A DNA stretch of 49,502 nt from Bacteroidales bacterium UBA6445 (GCA_002439585.1 DJOF01000017.1:1-49502); one strand, 5' to 3'; shown: positions 8,419 through 18,257, counted from the first letter of the stretch. The notes: generated by a model not told the origin, from the letters alone. A program made the numbers and translations.

Positions 8419-9457
8419 CTGAATTGAGATGCCCGTAGAGCCTGGAGACTTTCTCTACATAGGCCATGGTCTCGACTCCTTTGAATTTGCCGAGACGGAC
8501 TGAGTCATTCTCGAGTATCTCGTCCTTGCCCATGTCTGGTATGACGGCAGTCAGCTCGTCCCAACTTGAGTGGGAGACTCCCTTTGCTTTGGCATAGTTC
8601 ATACAGTCGAGTATCCTTCCTTCCCCAGCGTTGTATGCTGCTATGGTGAACTTCATGAGCTCTTCTCCCTCAAGCCCTTTGCTCTTAAATATGCGTTGTA
8701 TGTGGCTGAGATAGCTGACACCGGCTCTTATATTTTCTTTAGGGTCAAGCAGGTTATCCGCCTCAAACCGGCTTCCAGTGAGTGGCATTACTTGCATTAG
8801 GCCTATTGCCCCTCTCCTTGACTTGGCTTCTATGCGAAATTGGGATTCTTCCCAGATAAGAGCGGTGAGCATATTTTTGTCCCAACCGAGATCAGCTGCG
8901 TATTCCGATATAAGCTTGTCGTATGGGCTCAGAGATGAATACCTTTTCCCACTTCTTGCCATGTATGACGGATCGTATGACGGAGTGAATCTTGCGACTA
9001 ACTCTTTGTGCTCATTGCTCAGCAGGAAATGTCCAAGCCAAAGGTTGATCTCCTTGTGAGCTGCCTTAAGTCTTCCGTTGCAGAGCCATGACGAACTGTC
9101 TGCAAGAGGAGACGAAGCATAATATCTCTCATCGGTGATGAGTGAGTCCCGGAACGGTATTACGAGGATGTCTATCTTGTCGTCTGATAGTGAATCCGCA
9201 TAGTCTTCTCCTCCTGTGAAGATGTCTGCCTCACGGCCTGTCTCCAATACGAATAGCTTAAGCATCTCATAGTTGTATCCTATCGGGTATGACATTGAAG
9301 CTGTCTTGTCAGGAATTGCGATCACGCATCTGAGCGTATCCCTTCCGAAAGGCTCTGGCTCTTCAAGAGTCCTCTCAAGAAAAGGAACTCCGGTCATTAT
9401 CACAATGATCGGAATAAGGTATCTGAGCAGAAGTCTTGTCCTTGCGTGTATCTTCAT
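8345..9457 (-). CDS. MltF-like lytic transglycosylase
   Basis: Peptidoglycan-cleaving lytic transglycosylase, 370 residues. It has an N-terminal signal anchor (about residues 10-24), a solute-binding-protein-like region (about 40-160) and a C-terminal SLT domain. The SLT catalytic Glu is E204 in IWEESQF, followed by the family blocks GAIGLMQVMP and AAYNAGEGRI. The two-domain build matches MltF. It lies 10 bp downstream of the porin gene and is probably co-transcribed with it. The last codons read through 74 bp of the convergent permease gene, so the C-terminal tail (about 25 residues after the catalytic domain) is unlikely to be conserved. Confidence 0.88.
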   Translation of the reverse strand: MKIHARTRLLLRYLIPIIVIMTGVPFLERTLEEPEPFGRDTLRCVIAIPDKTASMSYPIGYNYEMLKLFVLETGREADIFTGGEDYADSLSDDKIDILVIPFRDSLITDERYYASSPLADSSSWLCNGRLKAAHKEINLWLGHFLLSNEHKELVARFTPSYDPSYMARSGKRYSSLSPYDKLISEYAADLGWDKNMLTALIWEESQFRIEAKSRRGAIGLMQVMPLTGSRFEADNLLDPKENIRAGVSYLSHIQRIFKSKGLEGEELMKFTIAAYNAGEGRILDCMNYAKAKGVSHSSWDELTAVIPDMGKDEILENDSVRLGKFKGVETMAYVEKVSRLYGHLNSATGSVQSSQDRHRTRKDTAEASVR

Positions 9458-9467
9458 CCGTGTCCGG

Positions 9468-12242
9468 TTACATTCCCATATTATTATTGCTGAAGCCTAT
9501 TCCCGTATTCATTCCATTATTCATGCTGCCTGAGGATCTACGTTCTGAAGAGCTGGAGCTCTGTGTGTCGCTTCCGACTCCGTCCACAACCTTGTTGCGA
9601 TGAGGTTGGAGATAGAAAGGCCAGAAAATTCCGAATTTGAGAGCCCTTTGCGGCCGTATGTAGCCGTGAGCGCTGAAATAGTCCGCACTGTCCATTGGCC
9701 AGCCCATACCTGCATTGACAAGCTTGACGAATATGCAGGCTCGCTTCCATTGTATGTTGACAAATGCGTCTATATATGGACAGTTACCGTATTTCTCGGT
9801 CTGCTGGTTGAAGAATGTGCCGAGGGCAGGGCTATATCCTGGTGCATACCACTGTGTATTATAGGTTACATCGGCTCCTATCTGCATCTGCATCACATTC
9901 CTGACAACATTGAACTGCCAGTACCATCTTGCATCTATTGCCACCATCGGCAGAGGGATAATGTCTTTGTTAGATGTTGTCTGGAAGAGTACCCTGTTGT
10001 CAAAGTGTAGTCCCCACAGTTTGAAGTTCTTGTTAAGCGCAAGCTTAAATACGCTCACTGGGCTTCCACTCTGTCTTATGACCGCGTTGTTGTCATAATA
10101 TATATGGTTCTTGGTGAGAGTCCAGCCTGCTGTGAGGTTGAATTTCCAGTGAGGTACATCCATGGAGCCTTCGATGTAGGTTCTGGAGATCTTGCTGAAG
10201 TCGTTGTCCCATATATAGTGGTTTGAATAATAGTTCTGCTGATAGTAGTCAGGCTCATCTACGCTCGTGTCGAAATGTGCATTGAACGACATCGGACTCT
10301 TCCTGTACCGCCTAAACGGATATATGTTAAATCTTGCATCGGCCTTGATACCAGTATCGTTGATCTCCTCACCGAGGAAAGTGTAATAGCCTTCGGCATT
10401 CCAGGTAAAATAATTCTTGAATTGTCCTTTCGCCCCACCGTATATATAGGCTGAGTTCCAGACCTCGTTGCCTCCGCGTTTTTTGAGGTAGCTTTCTGGG
10501 GTGAACATGTAATAGTTGAGAAGCCGGTCACCTATCCCTACATTGAGGGATGATACTATGGCATCAGCCTTCCAAGGCTGGAGCTTGATAAATACCTTAT
10601 TCTCGAATTTCATCACTCTCAAGGAGTCGGACGTACTTACCGGGTTGAGGTAGAAATTGTTGTTGTACACGCTTCTCCCGATAGAGTCGTCCATCGCAAT
10701 GTTGTCCTTGTAGATCTTGCGATAGACTGAGTATTCACTGGTGTGCCCTATGTAAGCGGTGGTGATATTGGTGTTTACGGTATCCATGGCAGCGAGTTCC
10801 TCTCTCTTCGCAGCCTTCTCGGATAGCAACTCTTCCATGGCTGCAATGGCCGTACTGTCTCCTGTCGCATTTACACTGTCACGGTAGGCCTGGTCCTTGC
10901 GCAAGGCTTTCCTCTCAGTGATCTTCGTGATGAAATTGAATGGAATGCGGTAAGTCTGGTCAAGGAAAATTGTATTTTTTTTGATCAAGGTGGAAGCGTC
11001 TGCGAGCCTTACAGCGACTTCGCGTGAGCCTATCGTAGTATCGCGTATCTCTGTGTTGTCCACTATGCCTCCGTTCTCTCCCTTGGACATCTTATTGTAG
11101 ATGTAGCCTGCATTCATTGAATAGCGCTTGCCCATATAGTTGGTTGAGGCTGAGAATGTACGATTGTCGACGTTCTCGTTCTCAAGCATTCCGTTGGAGC
11201 CGAATCTATCGTATTCCAAAGTGAGATTCCACTCGGGATAGAAGTTCTGGGTGGTCATTATGTGAAGGTCATTCTCGGCCCTCTCAGCATTGGCGAACAA
11301 AGTGCCCCAGTATGCGAGTTCTGTATATGGTGTCTTGGTGTTGTACAAAGGAATGCTGTATGGACTGTAGGTGTAGCATTCATACGGGGTATAGAAGGAC
11401 ACACCTTCCGAGGATATCCTCTTTGAGAAGTCATAAGTCTGGACGGCCGAACCTGCTGTGCCGAGGTACGTGACTCCTACATCATTGTATGCAAAGGGAT
11501 AATCGTAGAAATATCTGTTGTATGATGTGTCTACTGGTTGCAGCAGGACATCGTTGAAGTTCCGGCCGCTGTTCCATTTGAGGATACGCTTGTACTGTAG
11601 GGAGTCCGCTACCGCAAATGTCTCCAGAATCCTTGGCGTACTCTCCCGTATGCTGTCCCTAATGGCAAGCAGACTGTCCTTGGCGTCAAGCAGACTGTCT
11701 ATATGGGCCTGCTGGACTTTCATCTTCTGCTCGAAGTCGTATTTCTTGCGCGCTGCCTTGTCAAGTGATGCGTACCAGGCGTTGAATCTCCTCTGTGCCG
11801 TCTCGGCAGAGTCTATCCTGTAGAGAGAATCGAGCTTTGGCCAGTCTACAGTGTCTCCGGCCTCCCTAAGCGAGTCTCTTACAATGATATGCGTAAGGGA
11901 ATCCTTGATGGCTACATAGTACTTGTATCTGAATGGGTCTATAAGTCTCAGAGAGTCAGGTACTTTCATTGTGTCTCTTGCGGGTATGAACACTTCTGTA
12001 CTATCGGAGAGACTGTCTGCTGCGGCAGAATCGGCTGCTGCCTTGGAATCGTATTCGGATCTAAACTTAGTATATATATCGTCGTTGGTATAGATTACGG
12101 TATCGGAGGCGGATGACAGAATACCGGAAGGCCATGATGAAGTCTTGCCATAGTGTCCGGAGGCGAATGCCTGTATGGTGAAGAATCCCACAACCAATGC
12201 GGGAAACCATGCTGCACATATCTTCGAGAAGACGTTTTTCAT
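9468..12242 (-). CDS. Putative outer-membrane porin (Porin_10-like)
   Basis: The 924-residue protein has an N-terminal signal peptide (ending near AFASG) and a Ser/Asp-rich segment at about residues 40-230 with short helices. The rest is a long series of aromatic-rich alternating strands typical of a beta-barrel. This build matches the Bacteroidetes 'putative porin' family, whose cargo is not known. The Asn/Gly/Ser-rich tail (SSSSERRSSGSMNNGMNTG) is low complexity. It is followed by the lytic transglycosylase gene. The promoter boxes lie unusually close to the start codon. Confidence 0.82.
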   Translation of the reverse strand: MKNVFSKICAAWFPALVVGFFTIQAFASGHYGKTSSWPSGILSSASDTVIYTNDDIYTKFRSEYDSKAAADSAAADSLSDSTEVFIPARDTMKVPDSLRLIDPFRYKYYVAIKDSLTHIIVRDSLREAGDTVDWPKLDSLYRIDSAETAQRRFNAWYASLDKAARKKYDFEQKMKVQQAHIDSLLDAKDSLLAIRDSIRESTPRILETFAVADSLQYKRILKWNSGRNFNDVLLQPVDTSYNRYFYDYPFAYNDVGVTYLGTAGSAVQTYDFSKRISSEGVSFYTPYECYTYSPYSIPLYNTKTPYTELAYWGTLFANAERAENDLHIMTTQNFYPEWNLTLEYDRFGSNGMLENENVDNRTFSASTNYMGKRYSMNAGYIYNKMSKGENGGIVDNTEIRDTTIGSREVAVRLADASTLIKKNTIFLDQTYRIPFNFITKITERKALRKDQAYRDSVNATGDSTAIAAMEELLSEKAAKREELAAMDTVNTNITTAYIGHTSEYSVYRKIYKDNIAMDDSIGRSVYNNNFYLNPVSTSDSLRVMKFENKVFIKLQPWKADAIVSSLNVGIGDRLLNYYMFTPESYLKKRGGNEVWNSAYIYGGAKGQFKNYFTWNAEGYYTFLGEEINDTGIKADARFNIYPFRRYRKSPMSFNAHFDTSVDEPDYYQQNYYSNHYIWDNDFSKISRTYIEGSMDVPHWKFNLTAGWTLTKNHIYYDNNAVIRQSGSPVSVFKLALNKNFKLWGLHFDNRVLFQTTSNKDIIPLPMVAIDARWYWQFNVVRNVMQMQIGADVTYNTQWYAPGYSPALGTFFNQQTEKYGNCPYIDAFVNIQWKRACIFVKLVNAGMGWPMDSADYFSAHGYIRPQRALKFGIFWPFYLQPHRNKVVDGVGSDTQSSSSSERRSSGSMNNGMNTGIGFSNNNMGM

Positions 12243-12248
12243 AACCTA

Positions 12249-12280
12249 CAAATGTAATTACTTTTTGTCCATTCAGCAAA
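12249..12280 (-). promoter_or_regulatory. Promoter of the putative porin gene
   Basis: On the minus strand TTTG (12280-12277) is followed after 20 bp by TACATTTG (12256-12249), an excellent match to the Bacteroidetes -33/-7 consensus. Only 6 bp separate the -7 box from the ATG at 12242, so the transcript would have little or no leader. Confidence 0.6.
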
Positions 12281-12373
12281 ACTCATTAACTTTATTAGCC
12301 TTTGCCAAGCAGATGGGCCAGGTCTATTCCTGCCTCTGCGGCAGGGGTGTTGAAGATAGCGATGACAATGGGC

Positions 12374-14596
12374 ATGACGGATTTTCTGAAGGATCTTAAT
12401 ACAAGACAGAGGGAAGCAGTGACGGCAACAGAAGGGAGGATTAGGGTTGTGGCAGGTGCCGGTACAGGCAAGACCAAGGCTCTGACATGCAGATATGCAT
12501 ACCTTGTCAATGTGCTGGGCATTGATCCTGCCAATATCCTGTGTCTTACCTTTACCAACAAGGCTGCTGCCGAGATGAGGCGCAGGATTTCCGCTATGGT
12601 GATGAGTGGGGACTACAACGACTTTGTCTGTACAATTGACGGATTCTGTGTCAAACTGCTCCGAAGAGACATCTACAGGGTAGGATTTCCCAAAAATTTC
12701 AGGATTCTAGACGAAGAGGACTCGAAAGATGTGGCAAAGGCCTGTATGGATACTCTCGGAATTAAGCGTACTGAGAAGACTGTCAAGGATTTCCTCAAGA
12801 CAATACACGAGACCAAAGCTCTTAACGACTATATAGATACCTATATGCTGCCTACGTCGGACAGATCAGAGGGGATGCTTTCTTCTCCTGTAGGTTGCTA
12901 TATGTCGGCTCAACTTAAGGACTATGCCCTTGATTTCGATGATATAGAAAATTTTGCCAAATACCTGCTTGACAATTTCCCAGAGGTGAGGGCCTACTGG
13001 CAGGAACAGCTCAACTATATCATGGTAGACGAGGCTCAGGATTGCAACAGTGACAACTGGGAGATAATCGAGAAACTTGCCGCCAAGCATCATAACCTGT
13101 TCATCGTGGGCGACCCTGATCAGTGCATCTATGAGTGGCGTGGTGCCAAGCCTGACAGATTCGTCAATTTCGCTGCGGACAAGAATATTGTCTTGGACGA
13201 GAATTATCGCTCTACGCCCAATGTCCTGGATGTGGCCAATTCTATCATTTCCAAGAATTTCAACCGCATACCGAAAGAACTGTTTACAAGAAAGCCGGAG
13301 GGGGTGAAGGTCCTTCATTTTCATGCGAAGACAGAGAAGGAAGAGGCGAGGTGGATAGTGGACAAGATTCGTGAGCTTTCCGCAAAAGGGGCGGATTTCT
13401 CTGATTTTGCCGTCTTGTACAGATCTTCGTATCTTTCCCATCCTATAGAACAAGAATTTATCTCAGCCGAGATACCGTATGTCGTATGGGGAGGAATAAG
13501 GTTCTTCGAGAGAAAAGAGGTGAAGAATGCCATTGCCTATCTGAAAGTAATAGCCGATTCTTCTGACGAGATTTCTCTCCGGCGTGTTCTCAATGTGCCG
13601 TCACGCGGTCTCGGCAAGCAGTTCCTCTCACGCTTGGAGGATCTGTCACATACTTCCGGCAAGTCGATGTATGATTGTCTGTCCGCACCTGAGATAGCAA
13701 AGTCAAAGGGAGCGGCAGAATTTGCAGGCATAATATCGAGAGGAAAAGAGTTGTCAAAGGAGCTTGGAGTATCCGATCTTATGGATCGAGTACTTGACAT
13801 GAGCGGTCTCAAGAAGCTGTACCGTGAAGACCAAGACGAGGATAGGCTTGAGAATATTGACGAGTTGGTGCGTTCAATGCGTTTCTACGAGGAGTCGCAC
13901 AAGGGCATAGAGGTGAGTCTGTCAGACTATCTTCAGGATATAGCACTGTATACCAATGCCGACTGCAAGAAGGACAGTAATGTGGTCAGGCTTCTTACCA
14001 TACACCAGTCCAAAGGCCTTGAGTTTCCGTATGTATTTATCATCGGGCTTAGTGAAGGTATCTTCCCGAGTATGAGGACAATACGTGACTACAAGAAAAG
14101 AGGTGAAGAGGAAGAAAGGCGTCTTATGTATGTTGCGGTAACAAGGGCGGAGAGAGTGGCTTTCCTTACCGAGTCGGAAGGATACAACCAGTCCACTCAT
14201 ATGAACAAATATCCGTCCCGGTTCATCTCTGAGATTCCTCGGCAGATGTTCGTGACGGAAGGGCATGTGGGCCAAGAGCTGTGGGAGCGTTCGCGCAATA
14301 TGAGGCATGTCATAGATGAGGAACGCTTCAATGAAAAGTATACTAGGTCTGGAAACGGTCTGAATGGAAAAGAAGCCGGCACTGCTGCCGGAAGCGGACC
14401 AAGTGACAGCTTCGCGGATGAGAGGGCTCAGTATGAAAGTCAATTCCGCATCGGTGACAAGGTTGTGCATCCGTCTTTTGGCAAGGGTGAGATCATAGCT
14501 ACTTCCAAGGATATGTCTGCATTTACAGTAAGGTTCGAGAGCGGTGCCGAGAGGCGGATTCGGGAGTCTTTCCTCAAGCCTGAAGATCTTCCATAG
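12374..14596 (+). CDS. UvrD/PcrA-type superfamily 1 DNA helicase
   Basis: ATP-dependent 3'-5' DNA helicase for repair or replication restart, 740 residues from the chosen ATG. SF1 motifs appear in order: I GAGTGKT (28-34), II DEAQDC, III VGDPDQCIYEWRGA, IV LDENYRS, V LLTIHQSKGLEFPYV and VI RRLMYVAVTRA. The C-terminus has a PcrA-like Tudor region (IGDKVVHPSFGKGEI). In-frame ATGs at 12362 and 12368 are alternatives; an ATG at 12302 adds about 20 residues unlike the family. It diverges from the porin gene. UvrD and PcrA are not separated by what I see, so no symbol is given. Confidence 0.92.
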   Translation: MTDFLKDLNTRQREAVTATEGRIRVVAGAGTGKTKALTCRYAYLVNVLGIDPANILCLTFTNKAAAEMRRRISAMVMSGDYNDFVCTIDGFCVKLLRRDIYRVGFPKNFRILDEEDSKDVAKACMDTLGIKRTEKTVKDFLKTIHETKALNDYIDTYMLPTSDRSEGMLSSPVGCYMSAQLKDYALDFDDIENFAKYLLDNFPEVRAYWQEQLNYIMVDEAQDCNSDNWEIIEKLAAKHHNLFIVGDPDQCIYEWRGAKPDRFVNFAADKNIVLDENYRSTPNVLDVANSIISKNFNRIPKELFTRKPEGVKVLHFHAKTEKEEARWIVDKIRELSAKGADFSDFAVLYRSSYLSHPIEQEFISAEIPYVVWGGIRFFERKEVKNAIAYLKVIADSSDEISLRRVLNVPSRGLGKQFLSRLEDLSHTSGKSMYDCLSAPEIAKSKGAAEFAGIISRGKELSKELGVSDLMDRVLDMSGLKKLYREDQDEDRLENIDELVRSMRFYEESHKGIEVSLSDYLQDIALYTNADCKKDSNVVRLLTIHQSKGLEFPYVFIIGLSEGIFPSMRTIRDYKKRGEEEERRLMYVAVTRAERVAFLTESEGYNQSTHMNKYPSRFISEIPRQMFVTEGHVGQELWERSRNMRHVIDEERFNEKYTRSGNGLNGKEAGTAAGSGPSDSFADERAQYESQFRIGDKVVHPSFGKGEIIATSKDMSAFTVRFESGAERRIRESFLKPEDLP

Positions 14597-14612
14597 CCTC
14601 CTAACTCTTGAG

Positions 14613-14679
14613 ACTCTGCCTTTTATCACAAGGCCGAAATAGATCATCAGTCATCTGCGCCAATACACTATGGCAGAGT
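14613..14679. terminator. Inverted repeat between convergent genes
   Basis: ACTCTGCC (14613-14620) and GGCAGAGT (14672-14679) form a perfect 8-bp inverted repeat. A smaller hairpin GCCTT/AAGGC (14618-14634) lies inside it. It occupies the gap between the helicase and pyrF ends and could serve as a bidirectional transcription stop. It lacks a strong T-run. Confidence 0.35.
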
Positions 14680-14682
14680 AAT

Positions 14683-15519
14683 CTATTCTATGATATGGGC
14701 AGTCTTGCTTGCAGCTTCTTCTGCTGCCTGGGCGAAGTCATCTCCTGAAGAAGCGTAGATGATACCCCTTGAGGAGTTGATCAGAAGGCCTCCCTTTGAG
14801 TTGGCACCGTGTTTCATGACTTCTTCGGCAGAGCCTCCCTGTGCGCCTACTCCTGGTACGAGGAAGAAATTGTCGGGACAGAAGCCGCGTATCTCAGAGA
14901 GTTTGTCTGCCTTTGTGGCACCGACGACGAACATCATGTTCTCGGGAGTGGAGATATCCATCATCTTCTCTATGACTGTCCTGTATAGCGGCTTTCCGTC
15001 TTCCTGTGACAGTTGGAAATCAACTGAAGACTGATTGGACGACAGCGCTACGACTATAGCGTATTTCCCTTTGTATTCGAGGAACGGGGTGACTGTCTCC
15101 CTGCCCATGTAAGGGGAGATTGTGACAGCGTCGAAGTCCATTGTCTCGAAGAATGTCTTGGCATACATCTTGGCCGTATTGCCGATATCCCCACGTTTTG
15201 CGTCTGCGATAAGGAACTGCTCTGGATAATGGCTTCTAAGGTAATCCACCGTCATTTCAAGAGCCTTAAGCCCGTCCCTCCCATAGCACTCATAAAATGC
15301 AAGGTTGGGTTTGTAGGCTATGCAGTGCTTCTGTGTCGCATCGATGATGGCTTTGTTGAATTCGTATATAGCCTCGGCCTTGCCACTGTGTGCCGTGTCA
15401 GTGCTTTCGGAGACCATTTTCCTTATTTTCTCCGGCATCTTAGAGAAGTCTGTATCGAGTCCGACGCACAGCATGCTGTGCTTGCTCTGTATCTGTCCGT
15501 AAAGTTCTGTTGTTGTCAT
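14683..15519 (-). CDS. pyrF: Orotidine 5'-phosphate decarboxylase
   Basis: Cytoplasmic enzyme making UMP from OMP, the last step of de novo UMP synthesis. The 278-residue length fits the longer bacterial type-2 form. Substrate-binding MLCVGLDTD is near residue 17, and the catalytic Lys/Asp segment DAKRGDIGNT is in the middle. Its ATG overlaps the stop codon of the upstream DPP-IV-like gene by four bases (ATGA, 15519-15516), implying translational coupling of a pyrimidine enzyme with a peptidase. Confidence 0.95.
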   Translation of the reverse strand: MTTTELYGQIQSKHSMLCVGLDTDFSKMPEKIRKMVSESTDTAHSGKAEAIYEFNKAIIDATQKHCIAYKPNLAFYECYGRDGLKALEMTVDYLRSHYPEQFLIADAKRGDIGNTAKMYAKTFFETMDFDAVTISPYMGRETVTPFLEYKGKYAIVVALSSNQSSVDFQLSQEDGKPLYRTVIEKMMDISTPENMMFVVGATKADKLSEIRGFCPDNFFLVPGVGAQGGSAEEVMKHGANSKGGLLINSSRGIIYASSGDDFAQAAEEAASKTAHIIE

Positions 15520-17711
15520 AGATTATCCTTGAAATAAAGGGTTACCTTGTCCATAAGATGTATCCTGTCTCGTCCGAATACGTTGTGTTCGGCGAGAGGG
15601 TAGGGGAAATAGTCTACCTGTATCTGGTTTTCGATACATTTTCTTACAAAGTTCAGACTGTGCTCCCATACGACAGTATTGTCAAGGGCTCCTTGACAAA
15701 TGAGCAGCTTCCCCTTAAGCTTGGACGCCTTGTCGAGAAGATTGGTCGTGGCGAAGCCATCTGGGTTGGTTTTCTGAGTATCCATATACCTTTCTCCGTA
15801 CATCACTTCGTACCATTTCCAGTCGATTACCGGCCCGCCTGCCACTCCAACTTTAAATAAATCGGGGAAATCGGTCATAAGGGAGATTGTCATAAATCCA
15901 CCGTAGCTCCAACCGTGCACTCCGACTTTGTCTTTGTCCGCGAACGGCATATCCAATACGTTCTGAAGACCGGCTATCTGGTCTGCCATCTCGTTCTGAC
16001 CGCAGTGGCGGTGAATTGCTTTCTCGTAGGCTGAACCCCTGTTCTCTGTGCCTCTGTTGTCTTGAATATAGACTATATATCCGCGCTCTGCCATATACAT
16101 CTCCCACATGCGGATCTCTGCTGCCCAAGAGTCTCGCACGAGCTGGGAATGTGGTCCTCCGTATACATAAAGGATTACTGGATATTTCTTCTCTGGGTCA
16201 AACCCAGCTGGAAGTATCAGCCTGAACCAGTTGTCATATTGTCCGTCAGCACTTCTGACAGTGCCGAGCCTTATCTCTCCTGTGCGGTATCCTTTCAATG
16301 GATCTGGGGCTTCGCGTAATGTTGTGATTGTCTTGCCTTCTGTACTCTTGAGGACTGCATTGAAAGGTATGGTCATACTGCTGTAGTAGTCCACGAATAC
16401 CTTTCCATCGGGGCTGATTGCGGCATTGTGCCAGCCATTCTCCTCAGTCAGCCGAGTTGGGCTGCCGAGCTTAAGGCTTCCGTTTCTTGTCTTTGTGTAA
16501 CTTATGCTGAAGAGATGGTTTTCTACAGGGGAAATTTCTGCAGAAGTGTAGAATATCCGCTCTTCCGTGATTCCGGCAAACTTAACATCAGCACTGCACT
16601 CCGTCAATCTCTCTATAATCCCGTTGTTATCACATAGATACAGGTTTCTATAACCGTCTCTGTTGTCAGTCCTGTATATGAATTTGTCCGTACCGGGAAT
16701 CATGTACAGAGGGTCGAGTGGTTCGACGTATTTGTCGTTGTCTTCGCTCAGCACGGTCTTGGAGAACGAGCCTGTAGCTGCCTGGTATACATTGAGCCTC
16801 AGGTGCTTCTGACTTCTGTCAAGGACTTGTATATATACGAGCCGAGAGTCCTGAGACCAACTTATGCCAGTGAGATACTGATCATACCCGAAGTCGTCTG
16901 CCTGCATGTAGACTGTGGATGCGGATGCGAGGTCGTACACTCCGAGCCGTACATTTTCCGAAGCTTGTCCGTTCATAGGGTATTTGATCTCTTGCAAAGT
17001 GCCGTTGCCCTTGCTTATGTCCACGAGGGGAAATGTGCTTACGAGGCTTTCGTCCTTTCGGTAGAATGCCACTTTCTTCCCGTCTGGAGACCAAAAGATG
17101 CCTCCACTGATGCCGAATTCATTGCGGCTTACGCTTGTCCCGTATGATATGTTAGTGTCTTCGGATACGGCTATGGGGTAGCTGATGCCGTTGCTGTCGC
17201 AGTAGTAGAGGCTATGATCAAGAGTATATGCCACTTTGTGTCCAGTTGGACTCGGAGTCGGATTTGCAGCACCTTCCGGAAGGCCTTTTATGATCTTGTC
17301 TATCACTGATATGGATGCTGCAGCTTCTATCGCCTCAGTGTCTGACGAAAGGGAGTCACTTTCAGTCCCTGTCTTTATGTCGTAGAATGTGGTCTTGCCT
17401 GCCTGTCTTATACCTATGACATTGTTGCCGAACCATCTGAATGAAGCGCGCTCTGGATGGACAATTCTTGAAAGTACGGCCTCTTCCATAGTCATGTCTT
17501 TCCCCACATCGTTGCCCTTGCGGACATAGTGCACAGTCATGCCGTCACGCTGCACTGAGACTTGTTCTGCTTTGTTGGAAACCCTTGAAGTTTCGGAATC
17601 TATTTCTGGCGCTGTTATGGAGTATCTTTCTTTGCTAATGGCTGAAAGGGAAGTGCTCAATGACAAAACTGTCGGAAGAGCTAGCAGTATTGCGATAATG
17701 GATCTGTTCAT
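15516..17711 (-). CDS. Dipeptidyl-peptidase IV-like serine peptidase (S9)
   Basis: Secreted prolyl-oligopeptidase-family enzyme, 731 residues, with an N-terminal signal peptide (LPTVLSLSTSLSA). The N-terminal half is the beta-propeller domain (for example SPDGKKVAFYRKDES, IFWSPDG). The C-terminal alpha/beta-hydrolase domain has the nucleophile Ser in GWSYGGF, the Asp in QGALDNTV and the His in AEHNVFG. These are the S9B catalytic residues. It probably removes Xaa-Pro dipeptides in the periplasm. pyrF overlaps its stop codon, and the small anchored-protein gene lies 165 bp upstream. Confidence 0.92.
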   Translation of the reverse strand: MNRSIIAILLALPTVLSLSTSLSAISKERYSITAPEIDSETSRVSNKAEQVSVQRDGMTVHYVRKGNDVGKDMTMEEAVLSRIVHPERASFRWFGNNVIGIRQAGKTTFYDIKTGTESDSLSSDTEAIEAAASISVIDKIIKGLPEGAANPTPSPTGHKVAYTLDHSLYYCDSNGISYPIAVSEDTNISYGTSVSRNEFGISGGIFWSPDGKKVAFYRKDESLVSTFPLVDISKGNGTLQEIKYPMNGQASENVRLGVYDLASASTVYMQADDFGYDQYLTGISWSQDSRLVYIQVLDRSQKHLRLNVYQAATGSFSKTVLSEDNDKYVEPLDPLYMIPGTDKFIYRTDNRDGYRNLYLCDNNGIIERLTECSADVKFAGITEERIFYTSAEISPVENHLFSISYTKTRNGSLKLGSPTRLTEENGWHNAAISPDGKVFVDYYSSMTIPFNAVLKSTEGKTITTLREAPDPLKGYRTGEIRLGTVRSADGQYDNWFRLILPAGFDPEKKYPVILYVYGGPHSQLVRDSWAAEIRMWEMYMAERGYIVYIQDNRGTENRGSAYEKAIHRHCGQNEMADQIAGLQNVLDMPFADKDKVGVHGWSYGGFMTISLMTDFPDLFKVGVAGGPVIDWKWYEVMYGERYMDTQKTNPDGFATTNLLDKASKLKGKLLICQGALDNTVVWEHSLNFVRKCIENQIQVDYFPYPLAEHNVFGRDRIHLMDKVTLYFKDNL

Positions 17712-17876
17712 ATTCAGATGGTTTTAAGGCGGTTTACAGACGCTCGGCCATACGGTCAGGTGTCGCTTGTCTCGTAGCTATTCTGTCGTGGTGCACTTGC
17801 CAGTATTCTTCAAGACAGAGTTTATAGTGAGCCGTGGACGATATGCATGGGCTCGTGTTGTTGGCAGTCAATGGAG

Positions 17877-18257
17877 CTAGTTTATCGAGAGAATACTGTC
17901 GACCACGTATTTCTGCTGTCCTCGCCAAGGAAGGGTGCCGAGGTATTCCTTGTAGTGCAACTCAACGCTCTTTCCGCTGCATCTCATGAGAGAGTCGGCA
18001 ATTGCCTTGTCCTTGACGGAGAACTCGAACACGTATGACTCCATGGCTCCGGTGCCTTTACCCACACCTCTGAGACCAGTCTGGATAAGCCTTCCTTCGT
18101 AGGTCTTGAATATATATCCTTTGTACATTATCTGGTTGAGATCACCAGCCTTCACGCCTTCACCGAATACGAAGCAGTATCTGAAATAGAAAAATCCTGT
18201 AAGGGCTGCTATTATAACTGCTGCAGCTATAGCAATAAGCTTGGTCTTTCCGTTCAT
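17877..18257 (-). CDS. Conserved small anchored protein of unknown function
   Basis: The 126-residue protein starts with a signal-anchor segment (IAIAAAVIIAALTGFFYFRY), followed by a short extracytoplasmic domain with conserved-looking features: GEGVKAGDLNQI, KTYEGRLIQTGLRG and a final strand block. Similar small Bacteroidetes proteins are often labelled 6-phosphogluconate dehydrogenase, but nothing here fits that enzyme (no NADP fold, too short). The ATG at 18257 is preferred over an upstream ATG at 18326, which would place 23 polar residues before the anchor. Function unknown. Confidence 0.7.
   Translation of the reverse strand: MNGKTKLIAIAAAVIIAALTGFFYFRYCFVFGEGVKAGDLNQIMYKGYIFKTYEGRLIQTGLRGVGKGTGAMESYVFEFSVKDKAIADSLMRCSGKSVELHYKEYLGTLPWRGQQKYVVDSILSIN

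Noticed and set aside
12302..12373. N-terminal extension of the helicase from the ATG at 12302
   Set aside because: The added residues are unlike UvrD/PcrA N-termini and overlap the -33 area of the divergent porin promoter; the ATG at 12374 gives a normal N-terminus.
17734..17928. Short minus-strand frame with a protein-like tail (EEYWQVHHDRIATRQ) upstream of the DPP-IV-like gene
   Set aside because: It is only 64 codons, overlaps the small anchored-protein gene, has no promoter and no recognisable homology; too weak to call.
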